Below, one piece after another: positions 9,002 through 18,388 of a stretch of 64,000 bases of DNA. Numbering within the stretch: the first letter of the stretch is position 1; each line of letters opens with the position of its first letter. Both the position numbers and the translations under genes were made by a program. Under the pieces are notes generated by a model, which saw nothing but the letters and a program-made list of their open reading frames with translations, searched no databases and was not told the origin of the DNA. Source of the stretch: Helicobacter sp. MIT 99-5507 (GTDB taxonomy: Bacteria; Campylobacterota; Campylobacteria; Campylobacterales; Helicobacteraceae); the NCBI RefSeq assembly GCF_003364295.1, contig NZ_NXLO01000001.1, forward strand, positions 62,001 through 126,000, given 5' to 3'.

Positions 9002-9485
9002 TTGATAGATATTTATTTGCTAGAATTTTAATTCTTTTGTAAATATCATCAAAATTTACACCATAAGATCTTGTATTGCCTATTGTTGTTATAAAATTTG
9101 TATCACCATTCCATCTTGGTAATAAATGCAAATGTAAATGTTTTGGGATTCCAGCTCCTGCGGCTGATTTGATATTCATACCCATATTAATTCCACTTGC
9201 ACCATATTCATATAAAATATTCATAGAATCTTGAGCGATACTACACATATTTAGCCATATATCTTTTGGTAGTTTTTCTGGAGAATCTATATGCATATTT
9301 GGGATAATTAGTATATGACCTGGAGTGTATGGATATTTATTCATCACGATAAATAAATCATTATTTCTAAAAACAACTTTATTTATCTCATCATTTAAAG
9401 GTGAATTTACAATGTCACAAAATACACATTCACTGCATTCACTTGTAAAATATGCTTCTCGCCAAGGTCCATACAAAATATCCAT
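8982..9485 (-). CDS. HIT family hydrolase with zinc-type cysteine motif
   Basis: Histidine-triad nucleotide-binding proteins cleave nucleoside phosphoramidates or dinucleoside polyphosphates. The HIT motif is HLHLHLLPR; an N-terminal CSECVFC resembles the zinc-binding cysteines of the Ap4A-phosphorylase-like branch, and PWREAYF before it is typical. I chose the ATG at 9485 (MDILYGPW), which has GGAG six bases upstream, over the ATG at 9497. The product is about 167 residues. Downstream of murF, ddl and a hydrolase; I recall the same neighbourhood in H. pylori (HP0738-HP0741). Confidence 0.9.
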   Translation of the reverse strand: MDILYGPWREAYFTSECSECVFCDIVNSPLNDEINKVVFRNNDLFIVMNKYPYTPGHILIIPNMHIDSPEKLPKDIWLNMCSIAQDSMNILYEYGASGINMGMNIKSAAGAGIPKHLHLHLLPRWNGDTNFITTIGNTRSYGVNFDDIYKRIKILANKYLSTTKNTP

Positions 9486-9523
9486 AAAATACTCCATAGT
9501 AAAATATAAAATGATTCTAACTT

Positions 9524-9541
9524 AGAATCTATAAAGATTCT
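9524..9541 (-). terminator. Hairpin made of an inverted AGAATCT pair
   Basis: AGAATCT (9524-9530) and AGATTCT (9535-9541) form a 7-bp stem with a 4-base ATAA loop, between the murF stop and the HIT start. It could act as a weak terminator. It is one of several intergenic inverted pairs of this word. Confidence 0.45.
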
Positions 9542-9611
9542 GCTTTTATTTTGTATATATTATTTTGATGTTTCACTTTGTTATGGCAAGTATTTAAAAA
9601 AGTATTACAAT

Positions 9612-11051
9612 CTAAATATAGCTTGGAGCATCATTTGCAAATAGTATCAAATCTCCATCACTACAAAACTTACTAAGTATATTATTTAAATCCATTTTAT
9701 CTTTTATGATAATTTTTTGTGCATTAGATATATTTTGAGCTAGAATCTTACTATTTAATTCACCAGTAATAATTGCTATATCAAGCACTTTATCAATCAA
9801 TATCGCAAGTTTTTCATTGTTTTTGATATTATTTTCTACGATTCCTGGAGTTACAATAATCTTTTTACCACCTTTATGTAATGAAGCTAATCTTATTGCT
9901 TCTTTCATACCATTTAAGTTACCATTAAAGCTATCATCTAGGATAATTTTGCCATTTATTTCTATTTTTTCAAGCCTATGTTCTATTTGTTTTAACTCTT
10001 TTACTAATTGAGTAATTTTATTTGGAGATACACCAAACTTATAAGCAATCATTATTGCAACGCATAGATTTGAGATATTAAATTCACCTAGAATCTTTGT
10101 CTCAAAGCTATAAGTTTTATCATCTAGTTTTATATCAAATTTACTGCCTGATAAATCACTATGTATATTTGAAATGTTTTGTGGGAATGGTATTATAGGA
10201 ACACTAATATCACTTGGTATTTCATTATCTTTAAACAAAAATACTTCTTTTAATCTTGTGCTTTTAAATAGCTCGTATTTTGTATTTTTTATATTTTCAA
10301 GAGATTTGAAATATTGCAAGTGCATTTCACCAATTTCACCTATTACTGCATAATGATGATTGATTAGATTTGATATTTTTTCTATATCGCCTTTTACTCT
10401 AGCTCCTGCTTCAACAATATATATTTGGCAATCATTTGGGAGATTATTGTTTATATCGCTTATTATTCCATTTATTGTATTTACACTTCTTGGGGTAGCA
10501 TAAGTTTTAAATTGTTTTGATAATAAAGAATAAATAAAATTTTTGATACTTGTTTTTCCATAGCTTGCAGTGATTGCTATGATGGTTAGATTCTCCATAG
10601 AATGTAGTTTTTCTATCGCCATTTTTTTATATTGTTTGATTATTATCATCTCACTTATATATGATATTAGAAGCGATATAATTAGCGATATAAATAAAAT
10701 ATATTTTGTTATGTTAAGAATAATTATTGCAACAAAACTAATTACAATGAATATAAAATAAGTAATAAAGAATCTACAGATTCTACTCGTCCAAACTAGT
10801 TTTTTATCAAGCTTTTTATACCAGATGATAAGAAGTGCTATATGAATAATATTATAATAGATAAAATAATCGCCTAGTAAGCAAAATAAAATCACAGGCA
10901 AAATAAAATATATTAAATGCCAATAAAATTTATTGTGTTTGAAAATAACACGCAATATATTGTAGTTATACCATTGGAGATTCTGTAATAAATAATATCC
11001 AATGGATAACATAAAAATGATGTTTGAAATTTGTAAGATTACATTATTCAT
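9612..11051 (-). CDS. murF: UDP-N-acetylmuramoyl-tripeptide--D-Ala-D-Ala ligase, membrane-anchored form
   Basis: MurF adds D-Ala-D-Ala to the UDP-MurNAc tripeptide, completing the peptidoglycan precursor. The 479-residue protein has about 140 hydrophobic N-terminal residues (four or five membrane segments), then the Mur ligase ATP loop ITASYGKTSIK (GKT at 165-167), VEAGARVKGDIEKI, and the C-terminal domain with HRLE and LDDSFNGN. The membrane N-terminus is absent from E. coli MurF but is known in Helicobacter relatives. It overlaps the hydrolase gene by eight bases and lies downstream of ddl, which makes its D-Ala-D-Ala substrate. Confidence 0.93.
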   Translation of the reverse strand: MNNVILQISNIIFMLSIGYYLLQNLQWYNYNILRVIFKHNKFYWHLIYFILPVILFCLLGDYFIYYNIIHIALLIIWYKKLDKKLVWTSRICRFFITYFIFIVISFVAIIILNITKYILFISLIISLLISYISEMIIIKQYKKMAIEKLHSMENLTIIAITASYGKTSIKNFIYSLLSKQFKTYATPRSVNTINGIISDINNNLPNDCQIYIVEAGARVKGDIEKISNLINHHYAVIGEIGEMHLQYFKSLENIKNTKYELFKSTRLKEVFLFKDNEIPSDISVPIIPFPQNISNIHSDLSGSKFDIKLDDKTYSFETKILGEFNISNLCVAIMIAYKFGVSPNKITQLVKELKQIEHRLEKIEINGKIILDDSFNGNLNGMKEAIRLASLHKGGKKIIVTPGIVENNIKNNEKLAILIDKVLDIAIITGELNSKILAQNISNAQKIIIKDKMDLNNILSKFCSDGDLILFANDAPSYI

Positions 11052-11748
11052 TTACAATCCTATCTATTGTTTTGGCGTGTTTTAAAAAAAAGAAATGATC
11101 ACCTTCTAAAATATATAATTTAGAATCTTTAATTATACTATGAATCTTTTGTGCCATATAAAGGGGAGTTGTATCATCATTTTTGCCCCAAAATATAAAT
11201 GCTTTATTGTCAAATTCACTAAATTTTATACTAAAATCTTCATTGACTGCAATTTTTAGGCATTCATACATATTTTGAGGTAGATTTTTGGCATCTTTTG
11301 TGCGAAATATCGTGCTTTTAATTCCAAAAAAATTCAATAACTTTGCTGATTTTATTTTTAGCCTTACTTTTATACTTTTTTCTTTTATAATCCCAGCACT
11401 GCTAAGTAATATTAGAATCTTTGGATTTAGAAGTGTTACAATTTTTCCTCCAAAGCTATGACCAATAGCTACATCTGCTTTTATATGTAGTAAATCTAGT
11501 AAAGCTTTTATAACATCACAATAATCATTAGAATCTAAAATATAATCATTTGAGCTATTACCAAAGCCAGGCAAATCAATATATATATGATTGTAAGAAT
11601 TAAAAAAATCACCAAAAGTATTTTGCAATAATTCTTTATTACTTCCCCAACCATGCAAAAAGATCGCCCAAAGTGGTGAATTATTATTTTTTATCATATA
11701 AGAAATATCAAATTTTCTCTCACCTAGCACAATATTTTTTAATGCCAT
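11044..11748 (-). CDS. Alpha/beta hydrolase
   Basis: A 234-residue alpha/beta-hydrolase fold protein: oxyanion-region FLHGWGSNKE near residue 33, nucleophile elbow GHSFGG near residue 96, an Asp in FWGKNDDTTP and a C-terminal GDHFFF histidine complete a plausible Ser-Asp-His triad. Its start shares a base with the ddl stop and its end overlaps murF, so it is in the ddl–murF operon. A similar gene lies in the same place in H. pylori (HP0739, from memory). The substrate is unknown; context suggests a cell-wall or lipid ester. Confidence 0.85.
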   Translation of the reverse strand: MALKNIVLGERKFDISYMIKNNNSPLWAIFLHGWGSNKELLQNTFGDFFNSYNHIYIDLPGFGNSSNDYILDSNDYCDVIKALLDLLHIKADVAIGHSFGGKIVTLLNPKILILLSSAGIIKEKSIKVRLKIKSAKLLNFFGIKSTIFRTKDAKNLPQNMYECLKIAVNEDFSIKFSEFDNKAFIFWGKNDDTTPLYMAQKIHSIIKDSKLYILEGDHFFFLKHAKTIDRIVNE

Positions 11749-12776
11749 TATTTACCTTTTGAAGCTTGAATCTTTGATATATATTTATAATTTATTTTTA
11801 TTGTTTCTCTATTTGGCAGATTGATTGAGAGTAAATTTATTTTTTCATTAAAATTATCAAAAAGATATGATGCAAGAGAGCCTGGAATTGGATTTATTTC
11901 ATTTAGATATACTTCATCATCAATGATAAAAAAATCACAGCGGATAAGCGAACCTTCAAAGCAATTTTTATAAATATTAATAAAAGAATCTTTTAGCTTT
12001 TTTTCTAAATTATCATTTAAATCTGCAACTTTTGGCTTACTTGTAGCATTAAAATCTAAATATTTTTTATCAAAATCTAAAAATTCGCCTTTATTTACTT
12101 CTTCAATTATAGAAAAATGCATCTCTCCATTTGCATAGAATCCTGCTAGATTGTATTCTTTGATATTTGAAATAAATGGCTCTACTACAATAACATCATC
12201 AAATTCAAAAGCAGTATCTAGTGAATAATCTAATTCTTTTTTATCTTTTATTACCGAAATTCCAATAGAGCTTCCAAGTCTTGCAGGTTTGATAATAGCA
12301 GGGAGATTAATATTTATTTTATCACCTTTATTAAATACTTCATAAGGCAATACTTTTATATTTCTTGATTTTGCAAAATCTTTTGTCAAAGCTTTATTAA
12401 AGCTAATTACACTTGCCTCGATTCTAGGTCCAATAAAATTCATTCCATAAAATCCAAGTAATGATGCGATTTCTCCATCTTCACCACTTTTTCCATGCAC
12501 TAGATTTATGATAGTTCCGCTAATGATTTTGTTTCCAAATAGGCTTTTTTGCACAAATCCATTATATGTGAGATACAGCTCTTTATCTTTTTTGTATGCA
12601 AGGTTTACAAAGTGCGTTGATTTCATGCTTTCACTAGGCACAAGATAAAATTTATTATCAGAATCTAAAAAAATAAAATGCTCTATATTATCTATTTTCT
12701 TTTTTATTGTTATGGCACTAACGATGCTTATTTCATGTTCAAAAGAATTTCCACCAAAAAGGACAATAAAACCCAT
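11748..12776 (-). CDS. ddl: D-alanine--D-alanine ligase
   Basis: Ddl joins two D-alanines using ATP; the product is used by MurF, encoded two genes downstream. The 342-residue ATP-grasp protein shows the family start VLFGGNSFEHEISIVSA, the VHGKSGEDGEIASLL loop near residue 94, KPARLGSSIGISV in the ATP-binding domain and the metal-ligand region EINPIPGSLASYLF near residue 285. Length and motifs are those of Campylobacterota Ddl. It follows the GT4 glycosyltransferase by 12 bases on the minus strand. Confidence 0.95.
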   Translation of the reverse strand: MGFIVLFGGNSFEHEISIVSAITIKKKIDNIEHFIFLDSDNKFYLVPSESMKSTHFVNLAYKKDKELYLTYNGFVQKSLFGNKIISGTIINLVHGKSGEDGEIASLLGFYGMNFIGPRIEASVISFNKALTKDFAKSRNIKVLPYEVFNKGDKININLPAIIKPARLGSSIGISVIKDKKELDYSLDTAFEFDDVIVVEPFISNIKEYNLAGFYANGEMHFSIIEEVNKGEFLDFDKKYLDFNATSKPKVADLNDNLEKKLKDSFINIYKNCFEGSLIRCDFFIIDDEVYLNEINPIPGSLASYLFDNFNEKINLLSINLPNRETIKINYKYISKIQASKGK

Positions 12777-12788
12777 ATTCTCTCCAAT

Positions 12789-13898
12789 TTATTGTAATAA
12801 TTTATTATATAGATTAATTATGCTATTTATCATTTTATCTTGTGTAAATTCACTTAAATATCTTTGATACGCATTATTTGCGTAAAATTCATAATTAGAT
12901 TCTATTTTTTTAATAGCACAAGCTATTGCTTTAGAATCTTTAGATTCTACAACCAAACCTGTTTTATTATTTTGATTTATCCAATCATTTCCAGATGGAA
13001 ATAATTTTGTGCAAATTACAGGTTTTTTAAAACTCATAGCCTCAATAAGGACTATGCCATAAGATTCTTGAATAGATGGTAATACAAAAATATGACAATT
13101 TGAATAATAGTGTTGTAGATTGTGCCTGCTAACTTTGCCTATTAAAAAAACTTTATTATTAAGATTGTTTTGTTTTATTAAAGATTCTAGATTCTCTTTT
13201 AATGCTCCACTTCCACCGATATATACTACATAATCATCATCTAAATATTTTGCACTCTCTATTAGGTATTCAAATCCTTTATTTAGAGCTAATCTACCAA
13301 GAGAAAAAATCACTTTTTTATTTTTTGGAAATTGAATAATAGAATCTTTATTTATATTTTTGTTTAATAAAGATTGTTTATCTACACCAATTGGAATGTC
13401 TATACATTTGTCACTAAAAGATTTCAAAAATGATGATTCATCGATATATTTTTGCGTTGTCCCGATAATGCAATCTGCAATTTTTAATAATTTTGTTAGT
13501 AAAGGTGTATATATTTTTAAGAGATTTTTTTGTCGAATGATATCAGAATGCCAATGAATTATTATTTTTTTATTTTTATAATTTGCTAGCAACAATGCCA
13601 CATTTGCCATAGGATCAGGTAAGTGCATGTGTATGATGTCATAATTATCTATAATCTCTTTTAGTTTAAAAATCATTTGAGGAGAAATTGAAGTAGAAGC
13701 CAGCTTGCCAAATGAAGCACAACGCATAATCTTTGCACCACAAGGCAGAATCTCTTCTTTGTATTCTTTTTTAGAATTAGAACATAGCACATCACATTTA
13801 ATCCCATTTGTATTTAATGCAATCGTCAAATCCTCAATAACTACCTCTATTCCGCCTATATCTGGAGGATAGAATTTTCCAAATTGTAAAACCCTCAT
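12789..13898 (-). CDS. Glycosyltransferase family 4
   Basis: A 369-residue GT-B glycosyltransferase. The N-terminal KFYPPDIGGIEVVIEDL glycine-rich acceptor loop and the C-terminal EX7E region (PSIQESYGIVLIEAMSFKKPVI) are typical of GT4, as is FSLGRLALNKGFEYLIES for nucleotide-sugar binding. No signal or membrane anchor, so it probably works at the inner face of the membrane on lipid-linked or lipooligosaccharide sugars. It overlaps the preceding glycosyltransferase by four bases (ATGA), and three transferases form one block. Confidence 0.9.
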   Translation of the reverse strand: MRVLQFGKFYPPDIGGIEVVIEDLTIALNTNGIKCDVLCSNSKKEYKEEILPCGAKIMRCASFGKLASTSISPQMIFKLKEIIDNYDIIHMHLPDPMANVALLLANYKNKKIIIHWHSDIIRQKNLLKIYTPLLTKLLKIADCIIGTTQKYIDESSFLKSFSDKCIDIPIGVDKQSLLNKNINKDSIIQFPKNKKVIFSLGRLALNKGFEYLIESAKYLDDDYVVYIGGSGALKENLESLIKQNNLNNKVFLIGKVSRHNLQHYYSNCHIFVLPSIQESYGIVLIEAMSFKKPVICTKLFPSGNDWINQNNKTGLVVESKDSKAIACAIKKIESNYEFYANNAYQRYLSEFTQDKMINSIINLYNKLLQ

Positions 13899-14857
13899 AC
13901 ATCCTCCTTTTTGCTAGATTTCAATATTTCTATTATATTTGGATAATGATTTATTATAGATTGTAGTTGCTTATCATTTCCACTTATTAGATTATTTAGC
14001 CATAGTGAATGCCCGCTATGTGGTGATATTGTCATAGCATTTCCATTTGCCATCAAATTATTTTTTACGACCGCAATTTTAGTGCCATTTAAAATAGCCA
14101 TAGCAAAAAGCCATAAATCATCAGCTTTTGGAGATAATTTCATAATCTTTTTATCATCAACTACATCTTTGTATAAAGAATTTGGTGGATAAAGCACGCC
14201 GCCCACACCTTCTAAAAATAAATCAAATCTAGGATTCTCTTGATTTTTAAAATCATTTTTCTTTACTAGATTCCAAGTGCTAAATGAATTTATTTTATCA
14301 TTAGAGATATTTACAATCCTTGCTCTTTGTGCCCAAATAACATTTTTATTTTTTAAATGAGATTCAAATAAACCTTTTAATAATCCTTGTGGGTAAAATA
14401 TATCATCATCTAGGGTGATAATGACTTCATTGTTATATTTTTGTAAGACTGGAATAATTTTATTATATTGATATAAATTATTTTCATTCCATAAAATATC
14501 TAGCCCATATTTTTGAAATTCCAAAATCTCATCTGGCAAGATTTCATTTTCAAATTCTTTATTGCTAAGCGATAATATAACTTTTTTTGGTTGGAGATTT
14601 TGCATAAAAATAGAATAAAGTGTATATTTGATTGTGTGGATTCTCTTTGGAAATGTAGTAAGCGATACGATAAAATCGCCTTTTTTGGCATTTATATTTG
14701 AAAGATTTATATTTTCAATCTTGCTAAGTTCATTTTTATTTAATTCATAATCTCTACCAAAAAACTTTAATATTTTATTTTTTAGATTTTTGTTTGGAAT
14801 AATTGTATGAAAAATAGCTTTTAAAAAAAGTTTTATTTTTAATTTTATATTTGCCAT
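13895..14857 (-). CDS. Glycosyltransferase, GT-A fold (GT2-like)
   Basis: A 320-residue protein. After a basic N-terminus it reads FIVSLTTFPKRI and ends the GT-A core with a VIITLDDDIFYP motif near residue 150, where the DDD is the expected metal/nucleotide-sugar site. A later PKADDLWLFAMAI segment fits the acceptor or catalytic acid region of a group often annotated as glycosyltransferase family A. It is embedded between a GT2 and a GT4 gene, all on the minus strand, so it probably adds a sugar in the same surface glycan. Donor and acceptor are not predictable. Confidence 0.75.
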   Translation of the reverse strand: MANIKLKIKLFLKAIFHTIIPNKNLKNKILKFFGRDYELNKNELSKIENINLSNINAKKGDFIVSLTTFPKRIHTIKYTLYSIFMQNLQPKKVILSLSNKEFENEILPDEILEFQKYGLDILWNENNLYQYNKIIPVLQKYNNEVIITLDDDIFYPQGLLKGLFESHLKNKNVIWAQRARIVNISNDKINSFSTWNLVKKNDFKNQENPRFDLFLEGVGGVLYPPNSLYKDVVDDKKIMKLSPKADDLWLFAMAILNGTKIAVVKNNLMANGNAMTISPHSGHSLWLNNLISGNDKQLQSIINHYPNIIEILKSSKKEDV

Positions 14858-14882
14858 CTAGAATCTTTATAATAGTTTATTT

Positions 14883-15839
14883 TTATAATTGTTTTTTACC
14901 AAATGTTAATAAATAAATTATCATTTTTACTAATATCTGCCATCGTGGCATATATTTCATAGAAATAATAGAATATTTTAGATAAGGTAAAATTATATCA
15001 TCATTGCAAATAAATTTTTTAGAAAAGCAAATAAAATAAGAGAGCATATCATCAATCTTTTTTAAAGATTGTTTGAAATATTTGTGTGAATTTAAATCTT
15101 TATTGTTTTGAATAATTTTTAAAACTTCTTTTAGATAGGTTCTATCATCAATTTGTTTTTGTAATTTTTCTTGTGTTCTTACCCTTGTGATTGAAGAATC
15201 ATTTTGACAATAAATATATAGATTCTCATCAATCCCGATACTCTTTTTTGCCAAAAGAGTAATGATAAAAAATAAAATTGTATCTTCTGATGAAATCAAA
15301 TGTCTATCTATAAAATCTATTTTTTCTATAGAATCTTTTATTAATTTCGTTTTATACATCCTACCTGCGAGATTAAGCCAGCTTTTATTGAAATTATCAA
15401 TAATGATTTCTTTTGTGATATTTTCATCTCTTAGTTCATTTATGTGTATTTTTGGCAAGGTGGCGTATTTTATGATAGGCTTATGCATAATTCCAAAATG
15501 AATCATGCAAGCATCTTTTATAGAATCTAGCAATAAAGACACGCTATTTTCTAACAAATAATCATCAGAATCTAAAAATATAATATATTCACCACGAGCT
15601 ATTTTTATCCCTTCTTTTCTAGCTAGAAAAGTCCCAAGATTTTTAGTATTTTTGATTAGTTTTATTCTAGAATCGCTAAAAGATTCTATTACTTTTAGGC
15701 TAGAATCTGTGCTTTTATCATCTATGATAATAATTTCAATATTTTTAAAAGTTTGATTTATGCAAGATGATATTGATTTTTTTAGATATTTACTAGTATT
15801 AAATACAGGTATTATGATGGATACTTTGGGATTTGTCAT
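14883..15839 (-). CDS. Glycosyltransferase family 2
   Basis: A 318-residue classical GT2: VSIIIPVFNTSKYLKKSI at the N-terminus, IEIIIIDDKSTDSS (first Asp pair), ARGEYIIFLDSDDYLL with the catalytic DSDD near residue 92. The C-terminal half is less conserved and ends in two hydrophobic stretches. Its start lies two bases from the end of the histidine kinase gene, so the three transferases may share a transcript with the two-component system upstream. Confidence 0.9.
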   Translation of the reverse strand: MTNPKVSIIIPVFNTSKYLKKSISSCINQTFKNIEIIIIDDKSTDSSLKVIESFSDSRIKLIKNTKNLGTFLARKEGIKIARGEYIIFLDSDDYLLENSVSLLLDSIKDACMIHFGIMHKPIIKYATLPKIHINELRDENITKEIIIDNFNKSWLNLAGRMYKTKLIKDSIEKIDFIDRHLISSEDTILFFIITLLAKKSIGIDENLYIYCQNDSSITRVRTQEKLQKQIDDRTYLKEVLKIIQNNKDLNSHKYFKQSLKKIDDMLSYFICFSKKFICNDDIILPYLKYSIISMKYMPRWQILVKMIIYLLTFGKKQL

Positions 15840-15841
15840 AT

Positions 15842-17038
15842 TTATTTATCCCAAGTTAGACTAAATATCGTGCCATTTGAGTTGGTATTTACATCAATTT
15901 TTATATTATATTCATTACAAATCTTTTTTACCAAAAACAAACCTATTCCAAAGCCCCCAGAATATGTGCTAAAACGCGTATATCTTTCAAATATATTATC
16001 TATATCTTTTATATTTATACCTTTTCCACTATCTTTAATCACAAAACTATTTTCATTTAAGCTTAAATGCACGCTTCCATCTTTTATGTTGTATTTTATC
16101 GCATTGCTTAAGAGATTATCAAATAAAAGGGTAAATTTTTCTTTACTACCATTAAAAACAACAGGTTTTATATTTGTAGTGATTTTAAGTTTTTTTTGCA
16201 CAAAAAATGGTGTAAAGAAATTTATTCGCTCTTTTAGTAAAATATCTAGCTGCAGATTGGTGTTATTATTTTCAATGCTATGTGGAAAATTATAAGCTGC
16301 TAAATCACTATAAATTTTACTAAGCTGCATTGAAGCAAGCCTTATTCGTTCTAGCTTTTTTTGTTCTTCTAATTCAAGATTATCTTTTTTTAGTGTTTCA
16401 ACACTCATTAAAATCACACTAATTGGCGTATTTATTTCATGTGTTGTATCTTTGATAAATATATCTAGGCTTTTTATATATTCATTCATAGGTTTTAAAA
16501 AGATTCTTACTAAAATAGTAGCTATAATGCCTATAATAGTAAGTATTAAAATAAAAAAGATTCCAAATTTTATTTTCATAAAAAAGATTTCATCATCCAA
16601 TATATTATCTTCTAAAAATACCTTAAATGGAAATGGTTTTTTTTCTCCTTTTATGTATTTAATTTTGTGTGGAACCATTTCGGGATTTGTGATGATTTTT
16701 TTATCAACTCTATATATTCCTGTTTTTAATTCTAATTTATTTGGATTTCTTGTAAGATTGGAATATATTAGATTGTTATCTTTATCATATATTGCAAATG
16801 GAATCTCAGTATTTATTATGATTTCTGGGAGAGCTCTTTTTGTATTATTATCGTATTTACGCAATGTATCAAATATTTCAAATGCAATGCTTCGCAAATT
16901 TGACATTTGGGAAAAAATGATATTTTCTTTTTCTTTTGTTATCAAAAAATAAAAACCTATACACAAAAATACCGCACTTGTGCCTAAATACAAAAGCAGA
17001 ATCTTTAATATTGTCTTTTTTGATGAACTATTTAACAT
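15842..17038 (-). CDS. Two-component sensor histidine kinase
   Basis: A 398-residue inner membrane kinase. Two membrane segments (about 11-33 and 158-180) flank a periplasmic sensor domain of about 125 residues. The dimerisation/phosphoacceptor motif FIKDTTHEINTPIS has the phosphorylated His200; the ATPase domain has an N box (DNLLSNAIKYN), a G1 box (IKDSGKGINIKD) and a G2 box (GGFGIGLFLVKK). It overlaps the response regulator by 11 bases. With the neighbouring His/Cys-rich secreted protein it resembles metal-sensing pairs such as CrdRS, but this is inference. Confidence 0.92.
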   Translation of the reverse strand: MLNSSSKKTILKILLLYLGTSAVFLCIGFYFLITKEKENIIFSQMSNLRSIAFEIFDTLRKYDNNTKRALPEIIINTEIPFAIYDKDNNLIYSNLTRNPNKLELKTGIYRVDKKIITNPEMVPHKIKYIKGEKKPFPFKVFLEDNILDDEIFFMKIKFGIFFILILTIIGIIATILVRIFLKPMNEYIKSLDIFIKDTTHEINTPISVILMSVETLKKDNLELEEQKKLERIRLASMQLSKIYSDLAAYNFPHSIENNNTNLQLDILLKERINFFTPFFVQKKLKITTNIKPVVFNGSKEKFTLLFDNLLSNAIKYNIKDGSVHLSLNENSFVIKDSGKGINIKDIDNIFERYTRFSTYSGGFGIGLFLVKKICNEYNIKIDVNTNSNGTIFSLTWDK

Positions 17039-17747
17039 AGCAATAGCCTTTATTATGACTATTTAGAATCTTATCTTTGCCTATTATTTTTCTAATATTT
17101 TTTATATATGCTCTAAGACTAAGTTCGCTTGGTTCTTGGTCTAATTCCCATAATTCATCAAAAATTACACTTTGTGATACATAAGAATTTGCATTTTGCA
17201 CTAATAAATTTAGCAATAAACTTTCTTTTTGAGTTAGTGGGATTTTTTTGTCATCTTGATATAAAATCTTTGATACAAAATAAAATTTTAATCCATTACC
17301 AAAATCTTCAAATTCATCTAGGCGACTTTTAAAAACTCGCTTTAATAAAGTCTCAATTCTTAATTTCAATTCTAATAATTCAAATGGCTTTTTTAAAAAA
17401 TCATCACAGCCTACCCCATATCCACTTTGAACATCTTGCAAGCTTGATAGTGAGGTGATAAATATACAAGGGGTAGTTTTATTTGTTTCTCTTAGTGTTT
17501 TTAATAGTTCAAATCCAGGTAAATTTGAAGATTCTATAAAATTATTACCAAATTCATTATCACTTGGGACTTTTACATCTAAAAGCCAAATATCAAATTG
17601 TTTTTCATACGCGAGATTTAGTGCATCATTTGCATTATCGCAATGTGTCACATTAAAACCAGATTCAACTAAAAATTCACATATTATCTCAGATAGTATA
17701 AAATCATCTTCTAATAGTAGAATCTTTGCTGCCACTTTCTCTCCCAA
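17028..17747 (-). CDS. OmpR-family response regulator
   Basis: A 239-residue regulator: receiver domain with acidic pair ED (13-14), phosphoacceptor Asp57 in WLLDVKVP and Lys in FLKKPFELLEL, then an OmpR/PhoB winged helix with LTQKESLLLNLLVQN and the recognition-helix region LSLRAYIKNIRKIIG. The receiver contains a short insertion after Asp57 (SDNEFGNNFIESSNLPG) compared with most OmpR proteins. It is upstream of and overlaps its cognate kinase gene; the secreted DUF1104-like gene ends 76 bases before its start. Confidence 0.93.
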   Translation of the reverse strand: MGEKVAAKILLLEDDFILSEIICEFLVESGFNVTHCDNANDALNLAYEKQFDIWLLDVKVPSDNEFGNNFIESSNLPGFELLKTLRETNKTTPCIFITSLSSLQDVQSGYGVGCDDFLKKPFELLELKLRIETLLKRVFKSRLDEFEDFGNGLKFYFVSKILYQDDKKIPLTQKESLLLNLLVQNANSYVSQSVIFDELWELDQEPSELSLRAYIKNIRKIIGKDKILNSHNKGYCYVK

Positions 17748-17778
17748 TATTTAACATTAATAGAATTGATAAAGCAAA

Positions 17779-17810
17779 TATGATAGCAAATCATACTTTT
17801 TGCTATCATA
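17779..17810 (-). terminator. Strong 12-bp hairpin between the secreted-protein gene and the regulator
   Basis: TATGATAGCAAA (17779-17790) pairs perfectly with TTTGCTATCATA (17799-17810) over an 8-base loop. It lies just downstream of the DUF1104-like stop and upstream of the response regulator, so it probably terminates or attenuates the secreted-protein transcript. Confidence 0.6.
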
Positions 17811-17823
17811 AATTTATATAAAA

Positions 17824-18270
17824 TTATTTTGGTTGAATTTGTGGCATTGATCTCATATCATCATTTGGCATAGGCTTTCTACCACAATTACAATCTGCTT
17901 TGTGTGGATTGTGTGGTTTTTGATCCATTTTGTGTGGTGGTTTTGGACAAGATGTTGGATCTTTGCTGCATTGTTCTTTTATGGCATTGAAAATCGCTTC
18001 TTGTCTTTGTTTTAAATCTCTTACTTTCATCTCACCATATACTTTTTCTTTTTGTGTTCTTAATTGCTCTTTAAATACTTTTGCATCATTTCCTGTCATG
18101 TTGTTTATACGATTTTCAATCTCTTTTTTATAGTCTAATACATCTTTTGGATCAACAATACCAGATAATTTTACTAATTCATCATTTGTTTTTTTGCTAA
18201 AATCAGCTCCAAAAGCAAAACTGCTAAAAATCAAACTTCCCATTAAACTAACTGCTAGAATCTTATTCAT
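17824..18270 (-). CDS. Secreted DUF1104-like protein with His/Cys-rich tail
   Basis: A 148-residue protein with a clean signal peptide (residues 1-21, ending AFGA). The body (SKKTNDELVKLSG...EIENRINNM and VRDLKQRQEAIFNAI) resembles DUF1104 proteins of Helicobacter. The C-terminal 50 residues are rich in His, Cys and Pro: CPKPPHKMDQKPHNPHKADCNCG, here abbreviated to its PHKMDQKPHNPHKADCNCG core. That suggests binding of copper, nickel or zinc in the periplasm. Upstream of a two-component system on the same strand. I recall that H. pylori CrdA/CrdRS joins a small secreted protein with a copper-sensing pair; the link here is inference. Confidence 0.7.
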   Translation of the reverse strand: MNKILAVSLMGSLIFSSFAFGADFSKKTNDELVKLSGIVDPKDVLDYKKEIENRINNMTGNDAKVFKEQLRTQKEKVYGEMKVRDLKQRQEAIFNAIKEQCSKDPTSCPKPPHKMDQKPHNPHKADCNCGRKPMPNDDMRSMPQIQPK

Positions 18271-18388
18271 ATTTAGCTCCTTTAATAAAAATCCTAGATT
18301 AAATCTAGTGATGGAATACTATATTTTAATTGTGTAATATTTGTGAAATAAATCTTATAATGCTAAAAATATAAATTTTGGAGATAAA

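Noticed and set aside
16452-16952. 166-codon plus-strand frame opposite the histidine kinase
   Set aside because: Antisense shadow; the kinase frame has all catalytic boxes.
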